64,000 nucleotides of DNA, taken from positions 62,001 through 126,000 of the forward strand of contig NZ_JTAM01000013.1 in NCBI RefSeq assembly GCF_000812565.1. The letters are read 5' to 3'. A program made the translations under genes and the position numbers. Every line of letters starts with the position of its first letter. Within the stretch, counting starts at the first letter, position 1. Source of the DNA: Flammeovirga sp. OC4. Its GTDB lineage: Bacteria; Bacteroidota; Bacteroidia; Cytophagales; Flammeovirgaceae. Positions 26,262-35,564 of this stretch are shown here, in pieces. The notes under the pieces are model-generated. The model had not been told where the DNA came from and did not search any database. It saw only the letters and a program-made list of their open reading frames with translations.

Positions 26262-26299
26262 AAAGGCCAAATACACCTAATTATTTGGCCTTCTTTTTT
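26262..26299 (+). terminator. intrinsic terminator after moxR
   Basis: The arms AAGGCCAAATA (26263-26273) and TATTTGGCCTT (26282-26292), followed by a pyrimidine-rich T tract. Confidence 0.8.
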
Positions 26300-26340
26300 C
26301 TTTAGAAATACGAAAACAAAATAAACTTTAAATAATCTTC

Positions 26341-27129
26341 ATGAACCGTACATTAAAACACACAATTCTATTTTTATCTAGTTTTTTGATAATACACTTA
26401 GCATCCGCTCAAAAAAAGAAAAATTATACAGATAAAGCACAAGGAGTTTCATTTGATATGGTCTTCGTGAAAGGAGGCACTTTTAAAATGGGCGATAAGA
26501 AAGGGGATTTATTATTAGACAATGGAGTAAACCCTTCTATTCCTGTTCATGAAGTTTCAATTGATGGATTTTTTGTAGGGAAACATGAAGTTACTCAATC
26601 GCTTTGGGAAGCAGTAATGGGAAAAAATCCAAGTGAACTGAAAATGGGAAATCACCCCGTTGAGATGGTTTCTTGGAATGATTGTCAAGAGTTTCTTAAG
26701 AAGTTAAATACATTAACCGGAGAAAACTACCGTTTGCTAACAGAAGCAGAATGGGAATATGTAACGAGAGGAGGAAAGAAGATGGCTAACACCGATGCGG
26801 CCTCTCAAAATATACCAATGAGAGCATGGATTTCTTCTAATACAGATGACCACCAACATCAAGAAGTAGGCACAAGAGCAGCCAATGAATTGGGTATTTA
26901 TGACCTGCAAGGAAACGTTTGGGAGTGGGTCAATGATTGGTATAGTGAAACTTCTTACAAACAATCTACTCATTCGAACCCTCAGGGTATTCAAAATGGT
27001 ACGACAAAAGTATACAGAGGAGGCTCATTTATGAGTGAAGCACTTTTCTGTAGACCTGCCTACCGTAATTTTGATAAGCCAGATGTGAAAATGAATTTCT
27101 TAGGCTTAAGAATAGCAAGATCGCTCTAA
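26341..27129 (+). CDS. SUMF1/formylglycine-generating-enzyme-fold secreted protein
   Basis: A 262-residue exported protein: signal peptide to about residue 23, then a full SUMF1 fold. Family blocks are MVFVKGGTFKMGD, FFVGKHEVTQSLWEAVMG, NHPVEMVSWNDCQEFLKKLN, RLLTEAEWEYVTRGG, LQGNVWEWVNDWY and VYRGGSFM. One Cys remains near the active site (LFCRPAYR), but the partner Cys expected after GGS(F/W) is absent, so genuine formylglycine formation is unlikely. Structural relatives such as GldJ/GldK use this fold in envelope complexes. It overlaps the convergent gene by 4 nt. Confidence 0.85.
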   Translation: MNRTLKHTILFLSSFLIIHLASAQKKKNYTDKAQGVSFDMVFVKGGTFKMGDKKGDLLLDNGVNPSIPVHEVSIDGFFVGKHEVTQSLWEAVMGKNPSELKMGNHPVEMVSWNDCQEFLKKLNTLTGENYRLLTEAEWEYVTRGGKKMANTDAASQNIPMRAWISSNTDDHQHQEVGTRAANELGIYDLQGNVWEWVNDWYSETSYKQSTHSNPQGIQNGTTKVYRGGSFMSEALFCRPAYRNFDKPDVKMNFLGLRIARSL

Positions 27130-27521
27130 TTGTTTTTCTGAAGTTCTTTCTTTTTATTCCTTGCGATAAATAGGAAACCTAAAGGAGCAAATATCAACGT
27201 CGGAATTGTTGAAAGCTCTGGGTTAGGAGTTCCTTTAAAAGAATGAACGGTATAAGTAGCAAGGATTGCGATAGTGGAGGGAATTAAAACCCCTTTTAAA
27301 AATTCACCCTTTGAGGTGTATCTTTCACAAAGTGCCGATACATAACCACCAAATAGGAATGTATAGGCACTTTGTTTTAATGCGGCAGTGGTGGCCAAAG
27401 GAACGGATTGAGCATCATAATAATTAATGCCAAACACTAAAACACCCAAAAAGAGCGCTCCAGCTAAACCATACCTTATACTTATGTATGTTTTTATATA
27501 ATGCTTTATCGATTCAATCAT
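27126..27521 (-). CDS. small integral membrane protein
   Basis: A 131-residue protein with four hydrophobic helices (about residues 18-34, 46-61, 77-93 and 107-122) and a basic C-terminus (RNKKKELQKNN) that should be cytoplasmic. It ends inside the stop region of the convergent SUMF1-fold gene. I recognise no family and assign no function. Confidence 0.65.
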   Translation of the reverse strand: MIESIKHYIKTYISIRYGLAGALFLGVLVFGINYYDAQSVPLATTAALKQSAYTFLFGGYVSALCERYTSKGEFLKGVLIPSTIAILATYTVHSFKGTPNPELSTIPTLIFAPLGFLFIARNKKKELQKNN

Positions 27522-27624
27522 CTCTGTCCTTCAATTTTATTTTTTAACTTGGCGTTTTAAACTCAACTTAAACCATAGCTAATTTAATAATTAGTGATTT
27601 AAACCATAATAAACAAACGAGACT

Positions 27625-29106
27625 ATGAAAGAAAATGTTGAACAATTCAGTAGTAAATGGGGTGTCATTTTAGCTTCATTAGGAATGGCTATTGGAGCAG
27701 GGAACTTATGGAGGTTTCCACGTTTGGCAGGGCAGTATGGAGGAACATTTATCATCTTGTGGTTTATGTTCTTATTTATATGGTCAATACCCATTCTCCT
27801 TTCAGAGTTTTCAATAGGAAAAAAGTTTAAGCAGGGAGTAATCGCTTCTTTCGCTCAAGCTGCCGGAAAGAAGTATACCTGGATGGGCTTTTTCATCACG
27901 ATATGTACATTAGGAATCACTTTTTATTACTCCGTCGTAACAGCATGGGGGTTAAGGTATGTTGGACTATCCACAACTTTATTGGATAATGCAACAGCTC
28001 TTGAAAATCTTAATCAAAACTTTTTAGATCAATATTGGCAAAATGTAGCCAACGGAAGTGCATTGACAGTTTTACTTCATATTGGAGTGGTTTTGTTTGC
28101 CGTTTTTATGTTGTATAAAGGCATACAGCAAGGTTTAGAAAGAGTCAATAAAATACTGATTCCATCTTTACTCTTTTTGATGTTGTTAGTTGCTGCAGTA
28201 GCATTATCAACCGAAAACGGGCCTAAGGGATTACAATATATGTTTCACATTGATCCAGCTTTATTTTTTAATTCTAAAGTATGGATTGAGGCCGTTACAC
28301 AATCGGCTTGGAGTACAGGTGCAGGTTGGGGATTAATGTTGACTATTGCTTCTTATTCAAGGGAGAAAGAAGATGTGACTTTTAATATTCTGGTCAGCGG
28401 AATTGGGAATAACATCGCTTCATTAATTGCAGGAATAGCCATTTTACCTGCTGTATTTGCTATTGCTTCTGATGATGCACAAGCCATAGCTTATCTCCAA
28501 TCAGGAAATACCGCCCTTACATTTACTATTATTCCATTATTATTTGCCAAGATACCTTATGGAGAATTTCTAGGAGTGATTTTCTTTATCGCTTTTACTA
28601 TGGCCGCCTTTAGTTCATTGATCAGTATGATAGAACTTTGCATCAAAACATTTACCGATTTAAAGTTCAATAGAACAAAAGCGAGTTTCATAACAGCGGT
28701 TTTATGCATCGCATTTGGTATGCCTTCGGCAATTTCTTTGGACTTTTTCTCCAATCAGGATTGGGTATGGGGTCTTGGACTTTTGATCTCAGGTTTGTTT
28801 ATCAATTTTGCAGTTCAAAAAAATGGCATCAAGAAATTCAAAGAAGATTATATTGATGAAGATTCGAGCATTATTATACCTACAGTTTTATACCAATTCG
28901 CCATGTATCTTAATATAGGAATTGGCGTGTTTCTAGTTTGGTGGTGGATGTCGCAAGGTTACAGTGACGCACCTTGGTTTACAGAAGAGGGAACGTGGAA
29001 TTTCTTTGACGCTTATTCAAATGCAACAATCGTAACACAGTGGGGAATTTTAATCTTAGTTGGAATGATTTTTAATAATTGGTTGTATAGAAAATTCGTG
29101 AAGTAA
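27625..29106 (+). CDS. sodium-dependent transporter of the NSS (SNF) family
   Basis: A 493-residue inner-membrane symporter with 11-12 hydrophobic helices. The first helix carries the family signature WGVILASLGMAIGAGNLWRF, which forms part of the sodium and substrate sites; QSAWSTGAGWGLMLTIASY is helix 6-7. Bacterial relatives (LeuT, TnaT, MhsT) import amino acids with sodium. The substrate cannot be read from the sequence. Confidence 0.92.
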   Translation: MKENVEQFSSKWGVILASLGMAIGAGNLWRFPRLAGQYGGTFIILWFMFLFIWSIPILLSEFSIGKKFKQGVIASFAQAAGKKYTWMGFFITICTLGITFYYSVVTAWGLRYVGLSTTLLDNATALENLNQNFLDQYWQNVANGSALTVLLHIGVVLFAVFMLYKGIQQGLERVNKILIPSLLFLMLLVAAVALSTENGPKGLQYMFHIDPALFFNSKVWIEAVTQSAWSTGAGWGLMLTIASYSREKEDVTFNILVSGIGNNIASLIAGIAILPAVFAIASDDAQAIAYLQSGNTALTFTIIPLLFAKIPYGEFLGVIFFIAFTMAAFSSLISMIELCIKTFTDLKFNRTKASFITAVLCIAFGMPSAISLDFFSNQDWVWGLGLLISGLFINFAVQKNGIKKFKEDYIDEDSSIIIPTVLYQFAMYLNIGIGVFLVWWWMSQGYSDAPWFTEEGTWNFFDAYSNATIVTQWGILILVGMIFNNWLYRKFVK

Positions 29107-29173
29107 GGTACAGATTGTCATTTCAATTCGTAACTTCGTTGTTCCAAGTAAAACTACAACGTCAAATTGAATA

Positions 29174-29983
29174 ATGATTTCCTTTCCAAACGCTAAAATT
29201 AATATTGGTTTAGCCATAACAAGCAAACGAGAAGATGGGTACCATGATATAGCATCATGTTTTTACCCAATTGGATGGACTGATATTTTAGAAATTGTTC
29301 CAAGCGAAGAATTATCTTTTTCGAGTACTGGTATTGATATACCCGGAGATGCGAATGGTAATTTATGCTTGAAAGCCTATCATTTATTGAAGAGTGATTT
29401 TGATATTTCTCCCGTAACTATCCATTTGCATAAGGTGATACCGATTGGAGCAGGATTGGGTGGCGGTTCAGCAGATGGGGCTTATGCTTTAAAGATGCTG
29501 AATGAAATTTTTGAATTGAATTTGTCTACAGAAAAGCTAGAAGAATACGCGTTGGAATTGGGAAGTGATTGCCCGTTTTTTATTACTAATAATCCATTGT
29601 GGGTGACAGGAAGAGGAGAGGTGTTTTCTAAGATAGAATTATCCCTTGAAGGCAAGTGGATTTTGATGGTCAATCCTAATATTCATATTTCAACAAAGGA
29701 AGCGTACTCAGGAGTAATTCCAATGGAATTAGAAACGGACTTGAAGCAAATTGTTGAGGGTGACATTTCAATATGGAAGGAAAAAGTAAATAATGATTTC
29801 GAGCAAGGAATTTTCAAGAATCATCCGCAAATAAAAGAGATCAAAGAGCAGCTGTACAAAGAAGGAGCAGTGTATGCGAGTATGACTGGATCTGGTTCTA
29901 CACTTTTTGGAATTTTTGAAACTAAACCCGTTGAAACTTCATTTTCAACTTTTACTACATGGGTTGGAAAGTTAGATTCATAA
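29174..29983 (+). CDS. ispE: 4-diphosphocytidyl-2-C-methyl-D-erythritol kinase
   Basis: A GHMP kinase of 269 residues that phosphorylates CDP-methylerythritol in the MEP isoprenoid pathway. The N-terminus FPNAKINIGLAITSKREDGYHDI holds the substrate-binding Lys; the ATP loop is PIGAGLGGGSADGAYAL (about 93-109) and the third GHMP motif is MTGSGSTLFGIF near the C-terminus. It lies 67 nt after the transporter gene and ends in a strong terminator. Confidence 0.95.
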   Translation: MISFPNAKINIGLAITSKREDGYHDIASCFYPIGWTDILEIVPSEELSFSSTGIDIPGDANGNLCLKAYHLLKSDFDISPVTIHLHKVIPIGAGLGGGSADGAYALKMLNEIFELNLSTEKLEEYALELGSDCPFFITNNPLWVTGRGEVFSKIELSLEGKWILMVNPNIHISTKEAYSGVIPMELETDLKQIVEGDISIWKEKVNNDFEQGIFKNHPQIKEIKEQLYKEGAVYASMTGSGSTLFGIFETKPVETSFSTFTTWVGKLDS

Positions 29984-30006
29984 AGGTAAAATATAGTAAT
30001 TTAATG

Positions 30007-30044
30007 AAAGGTTACGAATTGGCGAAAATTCGTAGCCTTTTTTT
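30007..30044 (+). terminator. intrinsic terminator after ispE
   Basis: A 14-bp stem with one G-U pair, AAAGGTTACGAATT (30007-30020) against AATTCGTAGCCTTT (30027-30040), followed by T's. Confidence 0.88.
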
Positions 30045-30073
30045 GTCCGTTTACATTAGTTTAAAAAGATGAC

Positions 30074-30108
30074 TTTTGTTTCCTTTTAAAGGAAACATTT
30101 TACTTTTG
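30074..30108 (+). promoter_or_regulatory. distal promoter P1 of sdhCAB with overlapping palindrome
   Basis: TTTTG at 30074-30078 (-33) and TACTTTTG at 30101-30108 (-7) are 22 nt apart, matching the Bacteroidota pattern TTTG-N19ish-TAnnTTTG. A perfect palindrome fills the gap. The transcript would carry a leader of about 230 nt before sdhC. Confidence 0.5.
30078..30096. promoter_or_regulatory. candidate operator, perfect palindrome
   Basis: GTTTCCTTTTAAAGGAAAC: two 9-nt arms around one central T with no mismatch. It begins on the last base of the -33 element and ends 4 nt before the -7 element, so a bound protein would block the promoter. The regulator is unknown. Confidence 0.55.
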
Positions 30109-30187
30109 CAAGTGTCTGACTGACTATTAAATCTTATTTACAGGTTTGTATACTGTTGTAATTCAGTGTTGTATGAGAGATAAAATC

Positions 30188-30245
30188 TTAGCAGAAAGCA
30201 AACTGTTTCTGTTGTTTAGATTTATTCAAAATAAGGTTCTGCTGA
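30188..30245 (+). promoter_or_regulatory. leader with two mutually exclusive hairpins
   Basis: CAGAAA (30192-30197) can pair with TTTCTG (30206-30211), or the longer TTAGCAGAA (30188-30196) can pair with TTCTGCTGA (30237-30245). The two share bases and cannot form together. No ligand-binding riboswitch class is recognised. Confidence 0.3.
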
Positions 30246-30254
30246 CCACGATTA

Positions 30255-30285
30255 TTGTATCTGTTTTAGTTGAGGTATAATTTTG
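30255..30285 (+). promoter_or_regulatory. proximal promoter P2 of sdhCAB
   Basis: TTG at 30255-30257 and TAATTTTG at 30278-30285, 20 nt apart, is a near-ideal Bacteroidota promoter. It predicts a start near 30292 and a ~50-nt leader. Confidence 0.55.
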
Positions 30286-30342
30286 CAACGAAATAAATTA
30301 GAGAACTATCTCACCACAATATTTATCTAAACGTTAATTTTT

Positions 30343-31020
30343 ATGAGTTGGCAGAAATCGTTGAGTAGTACAATCGGGAGAAAGATTATGATGTCTCTCT
30401 CAGGTATTTTACTCATCTTATTCTTAGCCGGACACGTGTCTGGTAACATGACGTTATTAATGGGAAAAGCTGATGCTTTTAACATGTACGCTCACTTTAT
30501 GTCTACTAACCCTTTAGTACAAGTAGTAGCGAACGTTTTTAAATTATTCTTCTTAGCTCACATTGTGTATGCGATTATTTTAACAGCACAAAACAAAAAA
30601 GCTAGAGGCGGACAAGCTTACAAAGTAACAAACAAAGACGGTTCTCAAGTATCTAAATACATGGGAGTTTTAGGATCTGTGATCGCAGTATTCTTAGTTG
30701 TTCACTTAGCACAGTATTGGGCAGTAATGCACGAATTAAGAGGTGAAATTTCAACTACAACTATCGACGGTGTAGAAATGAAAGATCTTTATTCTGTAGT
30801 AGCAGTATCTTATGCTAATCCAATGATTGTTGCAGCTTACGTTATTTCTATGTTTGTATTGGCATTCCACTTATGGCATGGCTTTGCAAGTGCTTTCCAA
30901 ACATTAGGATTAAATAATAAGAGATACACTCCAATTATCGCTTTCTTAGGTAAAGCATATTCTATTATCGTTCCAGTATTATTTGGAGCAATTCCAGTTG
31001 TAATGTTTTTGAATAGTTAG
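30343..31020 (+). CDS. sdhC: succinate dehydrogenase cytochrome b subunit
   Basis: The membrane subunit of the succinate:quinone oxidoreductase, 225 residues with five hydrophobic helices, the single-subunit di-heme type found in Bacteroidota (no sdhD). Candidate haem ligands are His in LFLAGHVSGNM (about 27), in LFFLAHIVYA (about 73), in FLVVHLAQYW and in AFHLWHGFASAFQ. It passes electrons from SdhAB to menaquinone. First gene of sdhCAB, with two promoters and a palindrome upstream. Confidence 0.93.
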   Translation: MSWQKSLSSTIGRKIMMSLSGILLILFLAGHVSGNMTLLMGKADAFNMYAHFMSTNPLVQVVANVFKLFFLAHIVYAIILTAQNKKARGGQAYKVTNKDGSQVSKYMGVLGSVIAVFLVVHLAQYWAVMHELRGEISTTTIDGVEMKDLYSVVAVSYANPMIVAAYVISMFVLAFHLWHGFASAFQTLGLNNKRYTPIIAFLGKAYSIIVPVLFGAIPVVMFLNS

Positions 31021-31087
31021 TAAAACAACTTTCCAAAACAAAACATTACAGAGTTATTAATCAATAACATTAAAACTATAGAATAGA

Positions 31088-33016
31088 ATGTCATTAGAAT
31101 CAAAAATCCCTGCAGGCCCATTAGCCGAGAAGTGGGAAAAACATAAATTCAACGTAAAACTTGTTAACCCTGCAAACAAGAGAAAATTCAATATCATTGT
31201 TGTAGGAACAGGTTTAGCAGGAGCTTCAGCTGCTGCAACTTTAGCAGAACTAGGATACAATGTAGACGCGTTCTGTTTCCAAGATTCACCTCGTCGTGCT
31301 CACTCAATTGCAGCACAAGGTGGTATCAACGCCGCTAAAAACTATCAAAATGACGGTGACTCAGTTTTCCGTTTATTCTACGATACAATTAAAGGTGGTG
31401 ACTATAGATCACGTGAAGCAAACGTTCACCGTTTAGCGGAAGTATCTACAGAAATTATTGACCAATGTGTAGCTCAAGGTGTACCTTTCGCTCGTGATTA
31501 CGGTGGGTTATTGGACAACCGTTCATTCGGTGGTGCTCAAGTATCCCGTACGTTCTATGCTCGTGGTCAAACTGGACAACAATTACTATTAGGTGCATAC
31601 TCAGCGTTAACTAAAATGGTGAACACTGGTAAAGTAAAAATGCACACACGTAAAGAAATGCTTGACGTAGTAACTATCGACGGTGCTGCTAAAGGTATTG
31701 TAACTCGTGATTTAGTAACTGGTAAAGTTGAGTCTCACGCAGGTCACGCTGTATTGCTTTGTACTGGTGGTTACGGTAACGTATTCTTCCTTTCTACAAA
31801 CGCAATGGCTTCAAATGGTTCTGCTGCTTGGAGAGCATACAAGAAAGGAGCTAAGTTTGCGAACCCTTGTTTCACGCAAATTCACCCTACTTGTATTCCT
31901 GTACACGGTGATTACCAATCGAAATTAACGTTGATGTCAGAGTCATTACGTAACGATGGTCGTGTTTGGGTTCCAAAAGATAAAAAACATGCGAAGATCA
32001 CTGCTGCTGAAGCTGTGAAACTTCCAGAATCAGAAAGAGATTACTACTTAGAAAGAAGATATCCTTCATTCGGTAACTTAGTACCTCGTGACGTAGCATC
32101 TCGTAACGCGAAGATGGTTTGTGACGAAGGAAGAGGTGTTGGTGTAACTGGTCTTGCTGTATTCTTAGATTTCGCTGATGCAATCAAGCGTGATGGACAG
32201 AAAACAATCGAGGCGAAGTATGGTAACTTGTTTGACATGTACAAGCAAATTACTGCTGACAATCCTTATGAGGTGCCAATGATGATTTATCCTGCCGTTC
32301 ACTATACAATGGGTGGTCTTTGGGTAGATTACAACTTATCAACTAACGTTCCTGGTCTTTATGCATTAGGAGAGGCGAACTTCTCTGATCACGGTGCTAA
32401 CCGTTTAGGTGCATCAGCATTAATGCAAGGTTTAGCGGACGGTTACTTCGTAATCCCTTACACAATTGGTGATTACATTGCAACACTTCCATTAGGTCAA
32501 GCTGTTGATAAATCAAATCCTGCTTTTGCTCAAGCTGAAAAAGAAGCGCAAGCAAGAATCGATAAATTATTAAATATCAAGGGTAACCAAACTCCTGACG
32601 ACATCCATAAGAAATTAGGCCACATCATGTGGGAATACTGTGGTATGTCACGTAACAAAGAAGGTTTGGAGAAAGCTCGTGGTATGATCCAAGAATTACG
32701 TAAAGAGTTCAACAAAGACTTGAAAGTAATCGGTGCTAACGAGGAGTTAAACATGACGCTTGAGAAAGCATTACGTTTAGAGGACTTCTTAGAATTAGGT
32801 GAGTTAATGGTAATTGACGCACACAACCGTTCAGAGTCTTGTGGTGGTCACTTCCGTGAAGAATCACAAACTGAAGAAGGTGAGGCATTACGTCAGGACG
32901 AAGAGTTCTCGTATGTTGCAGCTTGGGGTTATGAAGGAGAAGGTAAAGATCCTTCATTAACTAAGGAAGACCTTGTATTCGAAAACGTGAAGTTAACGCA
33001 ACGTTCTTACAAGTAA
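31088..33016 (+). CDS. sdhA: succinate dehydrogenase flavoprotein subunit
   Basis: A 642-residue FAD subunit. The Rossmann motif is [20 protein letters not shown] (about 37-56); the covalent flavin attachment is the His in [14 protein letters not shown]. The substrate site includes the HPTC segment and [17 protein letters not shown]; the C-terminal part carries [12 protein letters not shown]. Codon choice is markedly biased (many CGT, GGT, GTA), as expected for a highly expressed gene. It follows sdhC by 67 nt. Confidence 0.95.
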   Translation: MSLESKIPAGPLAEKWEKHKFNVKLVNPANKRKFNIIVVGTGLAGASAAATLAELGYNVDAFCFQDSPRRAHSIAAQGGINAAKNYQNDGDSVFRLFYDTIKGGDYRSREANVHRLAEVSTEIIDQCVAQGVPFARDYGGLLDNRSFGGAQVSRTFYARGQTGQQLLLGAYSALTKMVNTGKVKMHTRKEMLDVVTIDGAAKGIVTRDLVTGKVESHAGHAVLLCTGGYGNVFFLSTNAMASNGSAAWRAYKKGAKFANPCFTQIHPTCIPVHGDYQSKLTLMSESLRNDGRVWVPKDKKHAKITAAEAVKLPESERDYYLERRYPSFGNLVPRDVASRNAKMVCDEGRGVGVTGLAVFLDFADAIKRDGQKTIEAKYGNLFDMYKQITADNPYEVPMMIYPAVHYTMGGLWVDYNLSTNVPGLYALGEANFSDHGANRLGASALMQGLADGYFVIPYTIGDYIATLPLGQAVDKSNPAFAQAEKEAQARIDKLLNIKGNQTPDDIHKKLGHIMWEYCGMSRNKEGLEKARGMIQELRKEFNKDLKVIGANEELNMTLEKALRLEDFLELGELMVIDAHNRSESCGGHFREESQTEEGEALRQDEEFSYVAAWGYEGEGKDPSLTKEDLVFENVKLTQRSYK

Positions 33017-33105
33017 TTTATCGAAGGGTTGGGGCGACTCAACTCTTCCTCAAACAAAATCAACAAACAGGTTGTTAGCACACTAACACCTACAATTTGA
33101 AGATC

Positions 33106-33885
33106 ATGGCAGGAAAAACAATTAATATAAAGCTTAAAATTTGGCGTCAGGCTGGTGAAAACAAGCCGGGTAAATTTGAGTCATATGAAGTAAATGATGT
33201 ATCAGTTGATATGTCATTCCTAGAAATGCTAGACGTTCTTAACGAGAACGAATTAAAGAAAGGTAACGACCCTATCCACTTCGATCACGATTGTCGTGAA
33301 GGTATTTGTGGTATGTGTTCTTTATATATCAATGGTAAGCCTCACGGTCCTAAACACGGTATCACTACTTGTCAGTTGCACATGCGTACTTTCAATGATG
33401 GTGAAACTATCGTTGTTGAGCCTTGGAGAGCTTCTGCATTCCCAGTATTGAAAGATTTGGTTGTAGACCGTACTTCTTTTGATAGAATCATGCAAGCTGG
33501 TGGTTACGTTACAGTATCTACTGGTGGTGTACCTGACGCAAACGAAATTGCTATCCCTAAAACAGTAGCGGATGAGGCAATGGATGCTGCGCAGTGTATC
33601 GGTTGTGGTGCTTGTGTTGCGGCATGTAAAAATGCTTCAGCAATGCTATTCACTTCAGCGAAAGTATCTCAGTTAGCTTTATTACCTCAAGGTGGTGCAG
33701 AGCGTAAGCGTCGTGCATTAGCAATGGTAGAGCAACATGATGCTGAAGGTTTCGGTGCTTGTACTAACACTGGTGCTTGTGAGGCTGTATGTCCGAAAGA
33801 AATCTCTATCACTCATATCGCAAGATTGAACAGAGAATTCACTCGTGCATCGTTCTCAGGTAACGAAACTGATTACCAGAACTAA
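33106..33885 (+). CDS. sdhB: succinate dehydrogenase iron-sulfur subunit
   Basis: A 259-residue iron-sulfur subunit. The [2Fe-2S] ligands are in CREGICGMC plus the later TTCQ; the [4Fe-4S]/[3Fe-4S] ligands are in [11 protein letters not shown] and [13 protein letters not shown] chose the ATG giving [15 protein letters not shown]; a TTG 9 nt upstream is also in frame but less likely. Third gene of sdhCAB, with the same codon bias, followed by a terminator. Confidence 0.95.
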   Translation: MAGKTINIKLKIWRQAGENKPGKFESYEVNDVSVDMSFLEMLDVLNENELKKGNDPIHFDHDCREGICGMCSLYINGKPHGPKHGITTCQLHMRTFNDGETIVVEPWRASAFPVLKDLVVDRTSFDRIMQAGGYVTVSTGGVPDANEIAIPKTVADEAMDAAQCIGCGACVAACKNASAMLFTSAKVSQLALLPQGGAERKRRALAMVEQHDAEGFGACTNTGACEAVCPKEISITHIARLNREFTRASFSGNETDYQN

Positions 33886-33910
33886 TTTTAACGTTTAGTT
33901 ATATATTGGA

Positions 33911-33944
33911 AGGGTTAAGCACTTAGTGTTTAGCCCTTTTTTTA
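33911..33944 (+). terminator. intrinsic terminator of sdhCAB
   Basis: A stem AGGGTTAA (33911-33918) with TTAGCCCT (33930-33937), one G-U pair, extended inside by GCAC/GTGT, followed by a T7 run. Confidence 0.8.
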
Positions 33945-34049
33945 TATCTTTAAGCTCCTAAGTTAAACCAATTTTACTTGAGGAATAGAACTATTGAAAT
34001 CACAAACAACTAACAGTTTGATGATCTGACTTTTATTGTAAATATTTAA

Positions 34050-35141
34050 ATGAAACTAATATCAACAATCTTATTGTGGGCAATGATTGCCACTGGACTT
34101 CATGCTCAAGAATCAGCACTTCGCCGCGGAAAAATAATAACACTCCAAAATGATACATTGGATGTGATGCTTTATCATAAGGACATTACAAACTATAAAA
34201 AATGTACTTATGACAAAGATGGAACAGTTGCTGTATTTTTACCTTCAGAAATAAAAGGGTATTATTTTGATGAGGGTGAGCATTATGTAGCTAAAGAAGT
34301 GCCTATAAACGATAAGGAATATCAAATGTACTTTGTAGAGTACCTGGTAGAAGGGGTTAAAAACCTTTACTTTTCTAGAGTAAAAGGAGCTTTTCAATAC
34401 TATATTGATTATGATGAGACAAAGTTAGTCAACTTACATCATGGTAAAAAAGAAGTGGAAATTGATGGTGTCACCTATTTTAAAAATGACAATAGAATAA
34501 AAACTTCATTGTTGTATTATTTTGAAGATGCATCTGTCAGCGTTCAAAACAAGATAAATGCAATTTCGACAACCCCATCCACCAATAATTTAATTAAAAT
34601 TACAAAGCAGTATCATGATGAAAATTGTGGTGAGGATGCATGTACGGTATACCGTAAGGAGAAAAGAAAAATACATCTATCAATCGCTCCTTTTTATGGA
34701 ATGACCTATATGAAAGACAACAATACTTCGTTTACAAGCTATGGTGCTTTGCTCTATTTATGGTTGCCAAAGGCCAGCGAGCATTTATATTTAAGAACAG
34801 GTTTTCAAAGAAGAAATCTTGAGCACGTGCCAGAGAATGGTTTTGTGGGGGCTTTACATAATTATACTACTATCCCATTTCAATTTGAATACCGATTCTT
34901 AAAAGGACGATTTCAACCACGTTTAAATTTTGGTACAAATTGGTTTTTTGGTGACGGTGGTAATGGTGTAGGGCTAACTATTGCAGGTGGAGCAGGTTTT
35001 AATGTAAACGTTCATAAAAAAGTATCTTTGTTCGCAGAGTTACAGACTGATATTATATCAATTGTATCACTTGCATGGTGGGATAATGTAGATCCATTTT
35101 TTACGTATTCTCCCTTAGCTGGTGTCCAAATAAGATTCTAA
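34050..35141 (+). CDS. outer-membrane beta-barrel-type secreted protein
   Basis: A 363-residue exported protein: signal peptide ending GLHAQ (about 20), an N-terminal domain (about 21-190) with a CGEDAC pair, and a C-terminal region (about 205-363) of alternating amphipathic strands such as LYLRTGFQRRNLEH, IPFQFEYRFLKGRFQPRLNFG and ending LAGVQIRF with the terminal Phe of barrel proteins. This suggests a small outer-membrane barrel. I do not recognise a named family. Confidence 0.7.
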   Translation: MKLISTILLWAMIATGLHAQESALRRGKIITLQNDTLDVMLYHKDITNYKKCTYDKDGTVAVFLPSEIKGYYFDEGEHYVAKEVPINDKEYQMYFVEYLVEGVKNLYFSRVKGAFQYYIDYDETKLVNLHHGKKEVEIDGVTYFKNDNRIKTSLLYYFEDASVSVQNKINAISTTPSTNNLIKITKQYHDENCGEDACTVYRKEKRKIHLSIAPFYGMTYMKDNNTSFTSYGALLYLWLPKASEHLYLRTGFQRRNLEHVPENGFVGALHNYTTIPFQFEYRFLKGRFQPRLNFGTNWFFGDGGNGVGLTIAGGAGFNVNVHKKVSLFAELQTDIISIVSLAWWDNVDPFFTYSPLAGVQIRF

Positions 35142-35221
35142 ATTATTAAGCATAATCCAAACATTTGTAAAGGGTATTCGTATTACTATATATAGTGTCA
35201 ATTAATAAAATATATAGTAAA

Positions 35222-35446
35222 ATGAAATCAAGTTTAGTTGCTTATTTATTGTGGTTCTTCTTCGGATTGTTGGGTATTCATAGATTCTATTTAGGGAAGA
35301 CAACTTCCGGAATTGTTTATCTTTTAACAGGAGGAGTTTTTGGAATTGGTTGGATTGTCGATTTATTCCTGATTGGAGGAATGGTTGATGAAGCCAATTT
35401 TAAAGCAGGCAATATAGCAGCGATGGAAGATATGATGAACAGGTAG
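35222..35446 (+). CDS. TM2 domain-containing protein
   Basis: A 74-residue membrane protein with the two-helix TM2 domain: AYLLWFFFGLLGIHRFYLGK, then GIVYLLTGGVFGIGWIVDLFL. The G-x-HRFYLG turn between the helices is the family signature. I chose the ATG at 35222 rather than the in-frame GTG 27 nt upstream, because the domain then starts directly. The function of the family is unknown. Confidence 0.85.
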   Translation: MKSSLVAYLLWFFFGLLGIHRFYLGKTTSGIVYLLTGGVFGIGWIVDLFLIGGMVDEANFKAGNIAAMEDMMNR

Positions 35447-35470
35447 TCATAAAAAATTATAGATAGATCC

Positions 35471-35502
35471 AAGGTCTAACATATTGATGTTAGGCCTTTT
35501 TT
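35471..35502 (+). terminator. intrinsic terminator after the TM2 gene
   Basis: A 12-bp stem with one G-U pair, AAGGTCTAACAT (35471-35482) against ATGTTAGGCCTT (35487-35498), loop of 4, then T's. Confidence 0.85.
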
Positions 35503-35517
35503 ATGTTTCAAAAGAAT

Positions 35518-35525
35518 TATATTTG
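35518..35525 (+). promoter_or_regulatory. putative -7 element
   Basis: TATATTTG fits TAnnTTTG and lies 39 nt before the ATG at 35565. No clear -33 TTG is present, so the call is tentative. Confidence 0.3.
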
Positions 35526-35564
35526 AACGACAAACTATTTATTTAACAAACTCTTCTTTAATTT

